From Sulfurimonas gotlandica GD1 (GTDB taxonomy: Bacteria; Campylobacterota; Campylobacteria; Campylobacterales; Sulfurimonadaceae), in NCBI RefSeq assembly GCF_000242915.1, contig NZ_AFRZ01000001.1, forward strand, positions 1,178,001 through 1,242,000: DNA of 64,000 nt, read 5' to 3'. Positions within the stretch are counted from its first letter, which is position 1; every line of letters starts with the position of its first letter. The notes beneath the pieces were generated by a model. That model searched no databases and was not told where the DNA came from. It saw only the letters and a program-made list of their open reading frames with translations. The position numbers and the translations under genes were made by a program. Positions 7,580-17,168 of this stretch are shown here, piece by piece.

Positions 7580-8008
7580 TCATAGTGAAGCTTTTATTTT
7601 TTCTGCTTCATCTCTTGCGAGCTTATCACATCTCTCATTTTCTTCATGTCCGTCATGACCTCTAACCCAAATAGCATTTATCTTATGTCCTTGTGATACT
7701 TCGATGTAGTCTCTCCAAAGATCAGGGTTTTTAACCTTTTTAAAATCTTTTTTAATCCAGTTAGCCAGCCACTCATTAATCCCTTTTACAACATAAGATG
7801 AGTCTGAGATTATATCAACCTCACACTTCTCACTCAAAGCTCTTAATCCCTCTATCACACCTAAGAGTTCCATCCTATTGTTTGTTGTATGAACTTCTGA
7901 GCCTACTATCTCCCTCTCTTTATCATCATACCTAAGAATCACCCCGTAACCACCTGGTCCAGGGTTTCCTAAAGCACTTCCATCACTGAAAAGAGTTATT
8001 TTCTTCAC
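7580..8008 (-). CDS. rnhA: Ribonuclease HI
   Basis: Degrades RNA in RNA-DNA hybrids. 142 aa with the full active site: D9 in FSDGSALGNPGPGG, E47 in TNNRMELLG, D69 in DIISDSSYV and D128 in NERCDKLARDEA; the catalytic-loop His is in VRGHDGHEE. Its start overlaps the end of the LapB-like gene by 26 bases, so it is probably translated by coupling. Cytoplasmic. Confidence 0.97.
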   Translation of the reverse strand: MKKITLFSDGSALGNPGPGGYGVILRYDDKEREIVGSEVHTTNNRMELLGVIEGLRALSEKCEVDIISDSSYVVKGINEWLANWIKKDFKKVKNPDLWRDYIEVSQGHKINAIWVRGHDGHEENERCDKLARDEAEKIKASL

Positions 8009-9032
8009 TAAAATCCCTATGGTAATTTTTACTCAAACTCATCTCTACTCGTGATGTATCAATAGCGTGACAACTACTACATCGGTTAAAGGCAAAAGGG
8101 TAAACTACTTTACAGTTGCTACAGATATACTCAAAACTAAGAGTCGCATTTACATTTTTGTTCAAATTAATCAAAACATCTAGCTCAAAAATAGAACTAT
8201 TTTCTGCCATATTCACATCGCCACGAGCAGTATAAAGTTCCCTTAAATAGCCATTTTGCGTAATTATATCTAAATTCAAATCTTTTTTATCTACCTGCCA
8301 TAGGATGTCTGTGAGTAACTCACTTTTTGAACTGTCAAAATTTTCCCATGCCAAAGTGGGGTTGGTTCGAAAGAGATATTCAAATACCATATAAGTAAGT
8401 TGATGATGATTTTTATAAGTCTCAATTAACCTCTGAACCTTTTCATCTATAGAAATGTCTTGATCATTTAAAAGAGCTAATATCTTTAAATATGCGCGGT
8501 CACTCTTTATGTCTTTATGTAATTCATCTAGCGGCTCTAATACATCCAGAGCTAAACCATATTCTCTCATGTGTTCATATACTAAAAGTAGGTAGTGTAG
8601 AGCCTGAGGTGTTCTTGGATTGTTTTGAAGTATTTTTAAAAATATCTCTTTTGCACGTTCAAGAAAACCGGCTTTAAAGTAAGTTCGGCCAAGCAGAAAA
8701 AGTGTATCTCTATAGTTTTCTTTACTACCAACTTTTAAAAGTTCATTATATATCTCTATGCTCTTTTCAAAATCACCATTTTTAAAGTATGAGTGAGCTA
8801 AGAGTAACCATGACTTCTCAGATAGCTCACCCTTTGTGATAAGAACTTTTAATTCACTCTTTGATGGCAAAGAACGGAATTGTCTAAGGAATCTATCCAG
8901 ATGCCTATGGTCTTCTTTTGTTCTAAATCTTGCCAGCCAGTAAGAGAAAAAAGCAATTATAAAAACTAGTACAAAAAATATAATTATTCCAAAAAGTGGA
9001 TCTCTAAATTCTATAAAAAAAGTATTCATCAA
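7983..9032 (-). CDS. LapB/YciM-like TPR protein with zinc-ribbon tail
   Basis: 349 aa. One N-terminal membrane helix (about 14-34, FGIIIFFVLVFIIAFFSYWL), then TPR repeats (for example AHSYFKNGDFEKSIEIYNEL and LGRTYFKAGFLERAKEIF) and a C-terminal rubredoxin-like knuckle with CSNC and CSSC separated by about 13 residues. That order (membrane anchor, TPRs, metal-binding tail) is the architecture of E. coli LapB, which couples LPS synthesis to control of LpxC by FtsH. Whether this homolog does the same is inference. It is the second gene of the operon and overlaps rnhA. Confidence 0.8.
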   Translation of the reverse strand: MMNTFFIEFRDPLFGIIIFFVLVFIIAFFSYWLARFRTKEDHRHLDRFLRQFRSLPSKSELKVLITKGELSEKSWLLLAHSYFKNGDFEKSIEIYNELLKVGSKENYRDTLFLLGRTYFKAGFLERAKEIFLKILQNNPRTPQALHYLLLVYEHMREYGLALDVLEPLDELHKDIKSDRAYLKILALLNDQDISIDEKVQRLIETYKNHHQLTYMVFEYLFRTNPTLAWENFDSSKSELLTDILWQVDKKDLNLDIITQNGYLRELYTARGDVNMAENSSIFELDVLINLNKNVNATLSFEYICSNCKVVYPFAFNRCSSCHAIDTSRVEMSLSKNYHRDFSEENNSFQ

Positions 9033-9500
9033 CTACTCGTAAACTATAATGCCATAGTCATTTTTTAGATTGTAAAATGTAGAGTTTGCACTAAATTCCA
9101 AGTCTTTTATCTTACCTAGTTGCACGATAGAGTTTTTATTTACTTTGATTCCAAACTCTGTAAAAAATTTCTTGATATTTACAAACTTAACATCTTCTAC
9201 GAACTTGTATTCAAACTCTTTATAGAGTCTCATCTTCTCATATGAAAAAATATGTTCATTTACATGTAGTCTGTCAGATGCATACTTGATAGGCAGGTAG
9301 CCAGAGAGATCTGTTAGTATGTTTTCTACATACTCGTGCTTAGAAGGTAGGGTGTTTTTTTGAATAAAAACATACTTGTTATTAAGCTTTATATTCGGGG
9401 TATCTTTCCAGTATTTATACGCAGGATTCGATACACCAAGTTTTGAAGAAACTTCTCTCCAGAGCCAAAAAGAGTTGAGTGTATTTGGTAAATGCGACAT
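9033..9500 (-). CDS. Hypothetical protein, 155 aa
   Basis: First gene of the minus-strand operon; its stop abuts the start of the LapB-like gene. Not recognised. No signal peptide or membrane segment. Rich in Lys, Tyr and Asn, with features such as FWLWREVSSKLGV near the N-terminus and KDLEFSANSTFYNLKNDYG at the end. It shares a 95-base intergenic region with the divergent gene at 9596. Confidence 0.75.
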   Translation of the reverse strand: MSHLPNTLNSFWLWREVSSKLGVSNPAYKYWKDTPNIKLNNKYVFIQKNTLPSKHEYVENILTDLSGYLPIKYASDRLHVNEHIFSYEKMRLYKEFEYKFVEDVKFVNIKKFFTEFGIKVNKNSIVQLGKIKDLEFSANSTFYNLKNDYGIIVYE

Positions 9501-9582
9501 CTTTTTAGCTCCATTATCGAGGGTTTTCTTTATTATATAGTTTTTTCATAAAGAGTTTTATTAAAGGATGGAGTTTTAATGA

Positions 9583-9588
9583 TATAAT
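9583..9588 (+). promoter_or_regulatory. -10 box TATAAT 7 bases before the next ATG
   Basis: A perfect TATAAT lies so close to the ATG at 9596 that transcription would begin at or next to the start codon. No ribosome binding site fits between them; the nearest purine-rich stretch (AAAGGATGGAG, 9563-9573) is upstream of the box. This suggests either a leaderless mRNA or a different promoter further upstream. Confidence 0.4.
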
Positions 9589-9595
9589 AATTTTT

Positions 9596-10303
9596 ATGGA
9601 TTTAACAATTATCGAAGATGAAATTTATAAGTTTAATAGAGTTTTTTTTGCTGAAGTCTCAGAGGCTGCTGAGAGATGCTTGAACTTCATTGAACAAAAC
9701 AACCTGCATATACCAAAAGAGAACTACACAATAGTTGGTGATTTTCTCAACACAACTCTCAGAAACTTTAGAGTTTTAGATTCAACATTTATGAGTTCAA
9801 CTCTGAAAAAATTGAATGCAGATGTAAAATACTTAAAAACTCTCTATGATGAGACCATAGAAGAAACTCACAATGTAAAAGAGATATTTGAATCAGAATT
9901 TATTGCTTCATCTCCATCTTTTTCTCATTTTGCCAGAGAGGTTTTAAAAGCTCAAAGCATACGCAATCCAACTGATGAACAGAGAAAAGAGAGAAAAAAA
10001 CTCTCTGCGATGCTACTAGAGTTAAAAGATATATACTATTCAACTTTCGAAGAGATTTTTAACGATGATAAAAAGTATTTCTTAGAATCTTTAATGCTAT
10101 CTCTAAACTCAAAAACATACTATCTTGATAGACTTCTTTGGAAAGAGGCTACAGCGTCTATTGTTATAACAAAGCACTTTCAAGTGCTTAAAATTAAAAA
10201 CAAACTAAACACTAGAGACTATCTTCTCTACACAACAGGTCTAATGCGACCATACACAAAAGAGTACCAATACCTGCAATCTTGCCTAAGGATTTATAAA
10301 TGA
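9596..10303 (+). CDS. Hypothetical protein, 235 aa, paired with a CNB-domain protein
   Basis: Not recognised. It appears mostly alpha-helical and soluble, with long charged stretches (for example KQRKERKKLSAMLLELKD-like region at about 125-145) and no signal peptide. The stop overlaps the next gene's ATG (10300), so the two are translated together, which suggests a shared task with the cyclic-nucleotide-binding protein. The upstream frame is open but has no ATG, GTG or TTG, so 9596 is the best start despite lacking a normal ribosome binding site. Confidence 0.75.
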   Translation: MDLTIIEDEIYKFNRVFFAEVSEAAERCLNFIEQNNLHIPKENYTIVGDFLNTTLRNFRVLDSTFMSSTLKKLNADVKYLKTLYDETIEETHNVKEIFESEFIASSPSFSHFAREVLKAQSIRNPTDEQRKERKKLSAMLLELKDIYYSTFEEIFNDDKKYFLESLMLSLNSKTYYLDRLLWKEATASIVITKHFQVLKIKNKLNTRDYLLYTTGLMRPYTKEYQYLQSCLRIYK

Positions 10304-10818
10304 GTGGAACTTCTAATTACCTAGTTGAGGATGTAGAAAAGTTTCTACAAATAAATAGAGAAGCCCAGAGTGATGAACAGAGCAGAAGTTTAAAAAAACT
10401 TCTTAGTGTTCAAGATAAAATATCTATCTTTAGAAGTATTGACCCAGATGAACTAAAAGCAATTGTCTACAACCTAAAATTTGTAAAGTTTAAATTTAAA
10501 GACTATGTTGTAGAGCAAAATGACACAAATGAAGAGATATTCTTTATCATTGATGGTGAGTGTCAAGTTTTTCATAACAAAAAAAAGGTTGGTACACTAA
10601 GAGCTGGAGAAATTTTTGGTGAAGCTGGGGCCATATTTAAATCTAACAGAAATGCGAGCGTTGTCTGTGCATCCGAAGAAGCTACACTTCTATCTTTTTG
10701 TATTGATGAAAACAACATGGAGTTTTGTGCACCAGCTCTAGCCATACTTTACAAGAACTTAGCATCTGAGATAAATGCTAAGCTTGAAGAGATAAATTTT
10801 GAGTTTATTAAAAAATAG
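10300..10818 (+). CDS. Cyclic-nucleotide-binding domain protein
   Basis: 172 aa. A cNMP-binding (CRP-fold) domain spans about 45-160: KFKDYVVEQNDTNEEIFFII, then the phosphate-binding-cassette region GEIFGEAGAIFKSNRNASVV. No helix-turn-helix follows, so it is not a CRP-type transcription factor; the N-terminal 40 residues and C-terminal helix (KNLASEINAKLEEI) may bind a partner, perhaps the 235-aa protein encoded just upstream. The ligand is unknown. A good site (AAGGA) precedes the ATG. Its end overlaps the convergent yeiH-type gene by 11 bases. Confidence 0.85.
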   Translation: MSGTSNYLVEDVEKFLQINREAQSDEQSRSLKKLLSVQDKISIFRSIDPDELKAIVYNLKFVKFKFKDYVVEQNDTNEEIFFIIDGECQVFHNKKKVGTLRAGEIFGEAGAIFKSNRNASVVCASEEATLLSFCIDENNMEFCAPALAILYKNLASEINAKLEEINFEFIKK

Positions 10819-11872
10819 CCGTTACAACTTTAGTAATAACAAAACCACCTATAACTAACCAAACGAACATTGCACCTGCTGTATAAAGCGGTGCCAAACC
10901 TAGACCTTTAAACTTTGAAAAGATAGTTCCCATACCAAGAGCAGTCATTGCCATTGTTAAAAGAAAAGTGTCTATTTCGTTTATAACATCTACTATATTT
11001 TGAGGGACAAGCTGTAGTGAGTTAAATCCTGCCATACCTATAAAATAAACCGCAAACCATGGAATCACAAGTTTGACCGGACCTGTAGAATCACCACTTT
11101 TTTTAGCTTGCATCGAAAGATAAATCCCTAAAGCTATAAGCATAGGAGCTATCATAATAACTCTTGTCATCTTGACAATAACAGCCGAATTTGCCATCTC
11201 AGCAGGAGCGCCTACGACAGATGCAGGAACTGCAACAACTTGAGCAACTTCATGAATCGTTCCACCTACATATATACCAAACTCTTGAGGTGTCATATGC
11301 AAAAAACCTGTTGCAGGTTCAATTATTGAAGCATAAAGAACTGGATATAAAAACATTGAGATAGTACCAAAAAGTACAACCATAGAAACAGCTATTGCAG
11401 TTTTATGACCTTCTGCTTTTAAAACTGGTTCAGTTGCCAAAACCGCTGCAGCACCACATACAGCAGCACCGCTTGCAGTAAGCATTGCTGTGTCTTTTTC
11501 CATCTTAAATATTTTATACCCTAAGTATGAACCTAGAATAAATGTCGTACTAAGCATGATTAGTGAAACCATAAATCCACTCATGCCTACATCTGCAATC
11601 TGTTGGAATGTTATACGAAACCCATAAAAGACTATGGCAAAACGAAGTATCTTTTTACCTGAAAATGTTATACCTGTACTCCACTCACTTGGAACATTAT
11701 TATGAAGTGTATTTGCATAAAAAATACCCATCACAATACCAATAACAAGTGGTGAAATTCCTAATGATTTTACGGCGGATATGTCTGCAATCATAGTTGC
11801 TGCTGCTGCAAAAATAGCAACAAATATGATTCCAGAGATAGTGCCTTTTCTGTTTTGCTCCGAAAATGCCAT
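10808..11872 (-). CDS. YeiH/UPF0324 family membrane transporter (putative sulfate exporter)
   Basis: 354 aa with about ten membrane helices. Family landmarks are GIVMGIFYAN, AIVFYGFRITFQQI, MLTASGAAVCGAAAVLATEP, GTIHEVAQVVAVPASV and ALGMGTIFSKFKGLG. This is the YeiH family, annotated as putative sulfate exporter; the substrate is not firmly proven. In a sulfur oxidiser, export of sulfate or another sulfur anion would make sense (inference). Convergent with the CNB gene. Confidence 0.85.
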   Translation of the reverse strand: MAFSEQNRKGTISGIIFVAIFAAAATMIADISAVKSLGISPLVIGIVMGIFYANTLHNNVPSEWSTGITFSGKKILRFAIVFYGFRITFQQIADVGMSGFMVSLIMLSTTFILGSYLGYKIFKMEKDTAMLTASGAAVCGAAAVLATEPVLKAEGHKTAIAVSMVVLFGTISMFLYPVLYASIIEPATGFLHMTPQEFGIYVGGTIHEVAQVVAVPASVVGAPAEMANSAVIVKMTRVIMIAPMLIALGIYLSMQAKKSGDSTGPVKLVIPWFAVYFIGMAGFNSLQLVPQNIVDVINEIDTFLLTMAMTALGMGTIFSKFKGLGLAPLYTAGAMFVWLVIGGFVITKVVTAIF

Positions 11873-11923
11873 CTACACCCTTAATTTTTAATTTAAAAAT
11901 GAAATTATATCAAAAAACTATCA

Positions 11924-14900
11924 CTATTTTACCTCTACCTTCATCTTCGTTCTAACCCAACTCTCTTTTTGCTCTTCAACAATCTGAGCTGTTTTTATAC
12001 TCACTTTATTAGCATCAATACCTCTTTGATTAACAAGATACTCTTTCAATAGTTCTGCCCTATTATTAGCTAAATCCTGAAGCTCTTGTGGTGTTACGAC
12101 TTGCATCTGTGTAGTTTCTTTAATCAGAGCATTTTGATATGCTCTCTCCAGTGCATCACCCTTGTACGTTTTCTTTAGAGCTTTTTCTATATCACTGACT
12201 TTTTTCTTAGGGGCCATCTCTTCATAGATATTCTCAAGCAGATCTATATTCATAGAGTTTTGCTGCTCTTTTTTATTTTTAACTCCACTCTTTTTCATAA
12301 CAATTACAATAAGTTTTTGCTGTTTAAGTATCCATGTATCTTGAACTTCATCATATTGAGGAACTATATTTAGAGATATCTTTGGTCTTTTTAGCATTAG
12401 TTTAGCTATGTTATCAAGTTTCTCTTTCTCAGGTGGCAGGATTGCCACAAGCCCTGGTTCAAACTCTACAAATTCCAACTCTTCACCTTCAAGTCCCATC
12501 ATAGAACCTAAGAACTTAAACGGAGATGCTACAGCTTTTATTATCAGGTTTCCAAAAGTTTTCCATACTAGTGCACCATATTTAAAATCAGGAGCGTCTA
12601 CATTGCCCTCTACCGGCATGTTGATATCTATAACACCATCACTATCTTCTAACAGGGCAATAGCAAAACCTAAAGGCAGAGATGTTATATTTTCATCTTC
12701 TATTTCATCTCCGAGCTCTATATTTTTAACAATAATAGAGTTCTTACCTAACATCTGCGAATCAAGTATCTCGTAACCAAGATCTAAAAACAGTTTTCCG
12801 CTGTCTATCTTGTAACCTGCAAAGTTTGCACTATATCCGCTGAATGAGTTTAATTCCAGATTTCTAAAGTTAAAACTTAGATCGGTATAGAGCTTAGGGT
12901 TTGAGCTATCAACCGAGCCTAATAGTTTTGTAGAACCATACTTGTCTATCTCACCTACAATATCTACATAACTAACTTCACCAGCTTGACTTGATATAGA
13001 ATAAACAACACCGTTTAAATCATGTATATCAGTTCTAAACTGTAGAGGAAGGGATAAATCAGCGAATTTTGCACTACCAGAAGCAACATTTAGCTTCATG
13101 ATTTTAAATGGAAATTTTGTAGCATTGGTATCTTCACTTTGTGCTACTTTTGTTGCATTGGCATCACTTTGCACTTTTGGTGCTTTTGAGAGTGTTGCAA
13201 AGTTCATAGTCTTAGTTTCATCTATCAGGGCATTAACATAGAAACCATTGATATCAAGCTCATTTACAAAAGCTCTGTCTGGTGACATCGAATAATCAAA
13301 TGATTTAAGAGCCATGTTATTAAAAGATAGAAGTGTTGAATTATCTCTAGAATCATTTAAAAAGAACTCATTTATATCCAGTCTTCCATTTACTTTAAGG
13401 TCAGCTGTTTCAGTGCTTTTTGCATATTCTACTTTTGTTTTTAAATCAACATAGCCATCATTTAGTTTCAAATATAGATCTTTTTCAATATATGGACTAA
13501 ACTCTTTTAAAGATATCTTCTTCAGATCAAATGTACCTGTTTGTCTAAGAGGCGTATGTCTGAGTTTACCTTTTGCTTTTGCATATCCCTTAGAGTTAAG
13601 TCTTGCCGAGAGACTATAGTTTAACCAAGTTTTCTTTTCTGAGTCGATATTGTAAGCATTGAAGTTTATTCTGTCTAGCTTAGTATTTAGAGTCGGTTTT
13701 AGAGTCTTATCACTGAAACTAACTCGTGCAGATTGTAATGCGAAGTGCTTTAACTTCACTCTATACTCAGATTCATCTTTAGTTTTTGATTTTTTACTTG
13801 TAGCTACTTTAGTTGTTTTAGCTTTTTTTGCAACTATTAAGTTATCAACATTTAGCTTACCGTCTTTATACAGCCCAGTTCTAATATTTAAACTCTTAAG
13901 TGTTGTATTTTCAATATTTACAGCTTTTGCCTTAGTATCTAGACTTAAGTTATTCACACCAAAATCTGCAAAGTCTACAAGTCTCTCTCCTGTACTTCTT
14001 TTATTTATAGCAAACTTACTAAGATTAAGATTTGCATCGCTTACACTTACTTGCGTCTCATCTTCTAACGCTAACACACTAACTTTAGCATCAAAACCGA
14101 CTGTCGCTCGTTGTAGTTTTACATCATAAACACTTAGTGCATCTTGTGCGGCTTCATCTATGTATGGACGAAATCTAACTATATCAAAATCACTACACTT
14201 TGTGTAAGAATTAACATCCAATACTTTATGTTTAACATCCCCGCTAGAGTTACAGATGAACTTCTCATTAAGTCTTAAGTTCATCTCATAAGAGAAAGTT
14301 TCCTCTCCTGCTAAAGTTACATTTTTTAGATATAGATTTAACTCATCGAGCTTCGTTGTTACGTTTGGTATTACACCGCTATCGGCAAAATCAACTTTGA
14401 TTTTCTCTAAAGCAATATCATCAATAACTACATTCCAAGGTTTGCTCACTTGCTTAGTTTCAACCTCTGCTTCAGCAGTAGCATTATTTTCAGCAAAATT
14501 AGTTTTAATATACTTTAGCCAATCTATCTCTTTTTCTTTATTTCTCTCTACTTTAACATATAGAGAATCAAGAGCGATCTTTTTTATATGAACATCTTGA
14601 AGCATTGGTTTAACACTAACATCACTAACTAAAAAATGTTCTAGATTTAAAACATCTTTATATTTACTTTTTGGTTTTATTCTTAGTTTATCAATAGATG
14701 CACTTATGTTATCTATAGTTGTCGCTTCAAGGTTATCTAAATCAAAATAGTACTGTGCAGAAAATGCTATCTTACCATCAGCTACTTCAAGGTTTAATGC
14801 GTCTTGCATATATTTCCATTGAGTGTAGAGCTTACTTGCTTCAAAGTCTACGCTACCTCTGACTTTAAATGGTTTAAACCCAATTATTTCACTTTTAAGA

Positions 14901-15520
14901 TCAAAGAATCCGCCATCACCTAGAGCAGTGTGAAACCTCATACTTGCATCACTTGAATTAAAATCTTTTGTGTCTATATCTCTTAACTCAAATCCTATTC
15001 TGCCAAACGAGAACTCAAATGGAGTCTTGTGTGTGTAATCTTCATAGTTGATTTTTCCATTTATTATTGCAACATTATCGAGAAGGATTCTTGGCATCTC
15101 AAATTCTGAGGTGCTCTCTTGCTTAGCCTCTTCCTCTTTAGCTTTGAGTATAGATGCTAGATTTATTGATTTATCTTTTTTGTAAATCAGAGAGATATTT
15201 GGCTCTTCAAGTGCAATCTTTTTTATATGTATTGATGCGTTAAAAAGTGAATGAGGCTCTAAATTTATTAGTATTGATTTTAGCGAGACTAGATGCAAAT
15301 CATTTGTATCTGTGAGTTTTATCTCATTTATCTTAAGACTAAAAATAAAAGGATTAAAAAAGACACTATCAAGTGAAAGCTTGGCGTTTGTCTCTTTTTG
15401 AACTATCTCAACAAGTTGTGATTTTAAGACTAGAGGAAGAACTATAAAACCTAATATTGCATAGGCAGAGAGTAAATAGATTACTATCTTTTGAATTTTT
15501 TTAAACATAAGAGACTCCAA
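11924..15520 (-). CDS. Large DUF748/AsmA-like envelope protein, 1198 aa
   Basis: One N-terminal membrane helix (about 10-31, IVIYLLSAYAILGFIVLPLVL) anchors a very long beta-rich periplasmic region made of repeated AsmA/DUF748-type units (for example YSMSPDRAFVNELDINGF, and SASIDKLRIKP). The C-terminal 200 residues contain DUF748 landmarks (GNLIIKAVASPF, VEFEPG then KEKLDNIAKLMLKRP). AsmA-like proteins such as YhdP and TamB form hydrophobic grooves that bridge the two membranes and carry lipids; this may do the same, by analogy. It is a single gene, about 45 bases after ccoG, with which it may be co-transcribed. Confidence 0.85.
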   Translation of the reverse strand: MESLMFKKIQKIVIYLLSAYAILGFIVLPLVLKSQLVEIVQKETNAKLSLDSVFFNPFIFSLKINEIKLTDTNDLHLVSLKSILINLEPHSLFNASIHIKKIALEEPNISLIYKKDKSINLASILKAKEEEAKQESTSEFEMPRILLDNVAIINGKINYEDYTHKTPFEFSFGRIGFELRDIDTKDFNSSDASMRFHTALGDGGFFDLKSEIIGFKPFKVRGSVDFEASKLYTQWKYMQDALNLEVADGKIAFSAQYYFDLDNLEATTIDNISASIDKLRIKPKSKYKDVLNLEHFLVSDVSVKPMLQDVHIKKIALDSLYVKVERNKEKEIDWLKYIKTNFAENNATAEAEVETKQVSKPWNVVIDDIALEKIKVDFADSGVIPNVTTKLDELNLYLKNVTLAGEETFSYEMNLRLNEKFICNSSGDVKHKVLDVNSYTKCSDFDIVRFRPYIDEAAQDALSVYDVKLQRATVGFDAKVSVLALEDETQVSVSDANLNLSKFAINKRSTGERLVDFADFGVNNLSLDTKAKAVNIENTTLKSLNIRTGLYKDGKLNVDNLIVAKKAKTTKVATSKKSKTKDESEYRVKLKHFALQSARVSFSDKTLKPTLNTKLDRINFNAYNIDSEKKTWLNYSLSARLNSKGYAKAKGKLRHTPLRQTGTFDLKKISLKEFSPYIEKDLYLKLNDGYVDLKTKVEYAKSTETADLKVNGRLDINEFFLNDSRDNSTLLSFNNMALKSFDYSMSPDRAFVNELDINGFYVNALIDETKTMNFATLSKAPKVQSDANATKVAQSEDTNATKFPFKIMKLNVASGSAKFADLSLPLQFRTDIHDLNGVVYSISSQAGEVSYVDIVGEIDKYGSTKLLGSVDSSNPKLYTDLSFNFRNLELNSFSGYSANFAGYKIDSGKLFLDLGYEILDSQMLGKNSIIVKNIELGDEIEDENITSLPLGFAIALLEDSDGVIDINMPVEGNVDAPDFKYGALVWKTFGNLIIKAVASPFKFLGSMMGLEGEELEFVEFEPGLVAILPPEKEKLDNIAKLMLKRPKISLNIVPQYDEVQDTWILKQQKLIVIVMKKSGVKNKKEQQNSMNIDLLENIYEEMAPKKKVSDIEKALKKTYKGDALERAYQNALIKETTQMQVVTPQELQDLANNRAELLKEYLVNQRGIDANKVSIKTAQIVEEQKESWVRTKMKVEVK

Positions 15521-15565
15521 AAAGTTATCTTCTTAGAGTCTATCATGTTAGACTTTAAACATTAA

Positions 15566-16999
15566 TTATTTCGTACCCTTAACAATATCAGATCTAGGAA
15601 ATACAAATGTAGACTTTCTAAATACTACTATTTTTTCTTCATGCCCAATTGCATATGCACGAATAGTGATAGGAATAGTTGTGTCTTTTCTATCGTTATC
15701 TACCAGCATCTCTGTAGTTCTCAGTACAACAATCTTTTTCTTTTTAATACCAGGAACTGCTGTAAACTCTTTAATAGGCTTAGCAATAGTAATCTTTCCT
15801 TCCATACCTTTTGGAGGGATTACCTCAAAATAAAACTTCATCTTTTGGTTCTCAGTATTTTGTAGTAAAAACTCATATGCATTTTCAACTACAAACTTTG
15901 AATCTGGCATCTGCTTAACATCATATAAACGCGTCTCTTTGTTGATATTTAAAAGCATATGCTCTTTTGTACTACCCATCATTCCAAGAATAACCATAAG
16001 ACCAACAAGAAGAATAGCGTATGCTAAAACTTTAGTGCGGAAGTATTGAGTTTTACCTTTTTGATCAACTATCTCATAATCACTTGACCAAGTAACCAAA
16101 GATGGTTTTCCAAGTTTACCCATAACCGTTGTACAAGCATCTACACACTCTAAACAGTTAATGCACTCTAGTTGAAGGCCTTTTCTAATATCAATATGAG
16201 TAGGACAAACTGTAACACAACTCTCACAAGCTGTACACTCTGCATGAGGTTCTTCTACTTGAATATCTTTTTGTTTAGTAAAAAGTTTATTATGATGCTC
16301 ATCATAAATATGACCACCTCTATGCATATTGTAAAGTGCCATAACTGTATGATCATCATATAAAACTGATTGAATTCTAGAATAAGGACAAACATAAATA
16401 CAAAAGTCTTCTTTTAAAAAGACTATGTCGTATACAAGAAACAGTGCTATCCCGATAACAGAACCAAATAGAGTCCAGTGATTGTCAAAATCCATAATAT
16501 AAACAAAAAAGTCTTCAGGCGGAACAAAAAACCATAAAAAGTCAGCACCAGCGATTAGAGCAAGAACGGTCCAAAGTAAAATTGCTATTGCTTTTTTGAC
16601 TTTGTTTTCAGCTTTACTCATATCTGGCTCTAGCTGTTTATTTTTAATACGTTTGCGAAGACCTAGTATTTTCGTCTCTATCAAGTCTCTATAGATTACA
16701 CGAAAAACTGTTTGAGGACATACCCAACCACAAAAAACACGACCACCTACAACGGTCATACCAAATATTCCTAAAAACATCAGCATTAGTAAAAATGGCA
16801 TTAAATATAACTCTTGCATATCAAATTGTATAAATGCAAGGTGTAACTTCAACTTATCAAAACTTAGAAGAAAGAAGTGATTTCCGTCTACTGTTATCCA
16901 AGGTAAAACTAAAGCTATTACAGTAACTATTATATATAAATAATAGCGTTTAATTCTCCACGCATTCGGTATTTTAAAACTGGAACTATCTGTACTCAT
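15566..16999 (-). CDS. ccoG: cbb3 oxidase maturation protein CcoG (FixG/RdxA)
   Basis: 477 aa. Several membrane helices in the first 350 residues, CGWVCPQTVFR and CIYVCPYSRIQSVLYDD in loops, and two [4Fe-4S] ferredoxin clusters (CTACESCVTVCP, CINCLECVDAC). The C-terminal Ig-like FixG domain follows the last helix (ILLVGLMVILGMMG). CcoG reduces copper for delivery to the cbb3-type cytochrome c oxidase in the inner membrane. No cco structural genes are in the window. It leads the DUF748 gene. Confidence 0.95.
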   Translation of the reverse strand: MSTDSSSFKIPNAWRIKRYYLYIIVTVIALVLPWITVDGNHFFLLSFDKLKLHLAFIQFDMQELYLMPFLLMLMFLGIFGMTVVGGRVFCGWVCPQTVFRVIYRDLIETKILGLRKRIKNKQLEPDMSKAENKVKKAIAILLWTVLALIAGADFLWFFVPPEDFFVYIMDFDNHWTLFGSVIGIALFLVYDIVFLKEDFCIYVCPYSRIQSVLYDDHTVMALYNMHRGGHIYDEHHNKLFTKQKDIQVEEPHAECTACESCVTVCPTHIDIRKGLQLECINCLECVDACTTVMGKLGKPSLVTWSSDYEIVDQKGKTQYFRTKVLAYAILLVGLMVILGMMGSTKEHMLLNINKETRLYDVKQMPDSKFVVENAYEFLLQNTENQKMKFYFEVIPPKGMEGKITIAKPIKEFTAVPGIKKKKIVVLRTTEMLVDNDRKDTTIPITIRAYAIGHEEKIVVFRKSTFVFPRSDIVKGTK

Positions 17000-17147
17000 C
17001 TGAACTCCTATAATATTAATAATAAAAAATCAATAATATCTTTGTATTACTTAATTTTGTCAAGATTTTGTCAAAGTATAGCAAATAGTAGTTGAGTTTA
17101 ATATTAGTTAATTGTTATAATAATTATAATAATAGCAAATGTAGAGG

Positions 17148-17168
17148 AAAGTAAGCTTTTTAGCTTAC
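17148..17168 (-). terminator. Terminator-like hairpin at the chemoreceptor stop
   Basis: GTAAGCT (17151-17157) and AGCTTAC (17162-17168) pair around a 4-base loop and overlap the stop codon (17160-17162). On the minus strand TTTCC follows. A short stem, so a modest prediction. Confidence 0.45.

Noticed and set aside
12408-14591. Antisense open frames of 64-156 codons opposite the DUF748 gene
   Set aside because: Shadow frames of a long gene with a strong codon bias; composition is Ser/Phe/Leu-rich, typical of the reverse complement.
15507-15540. AGACTC/GAGTCT pair between the DUF748 gene and ccoG as a terminator
   Set aside because: Only a 6-bp stem with an 18-base loop and no T-run; too weak to call.
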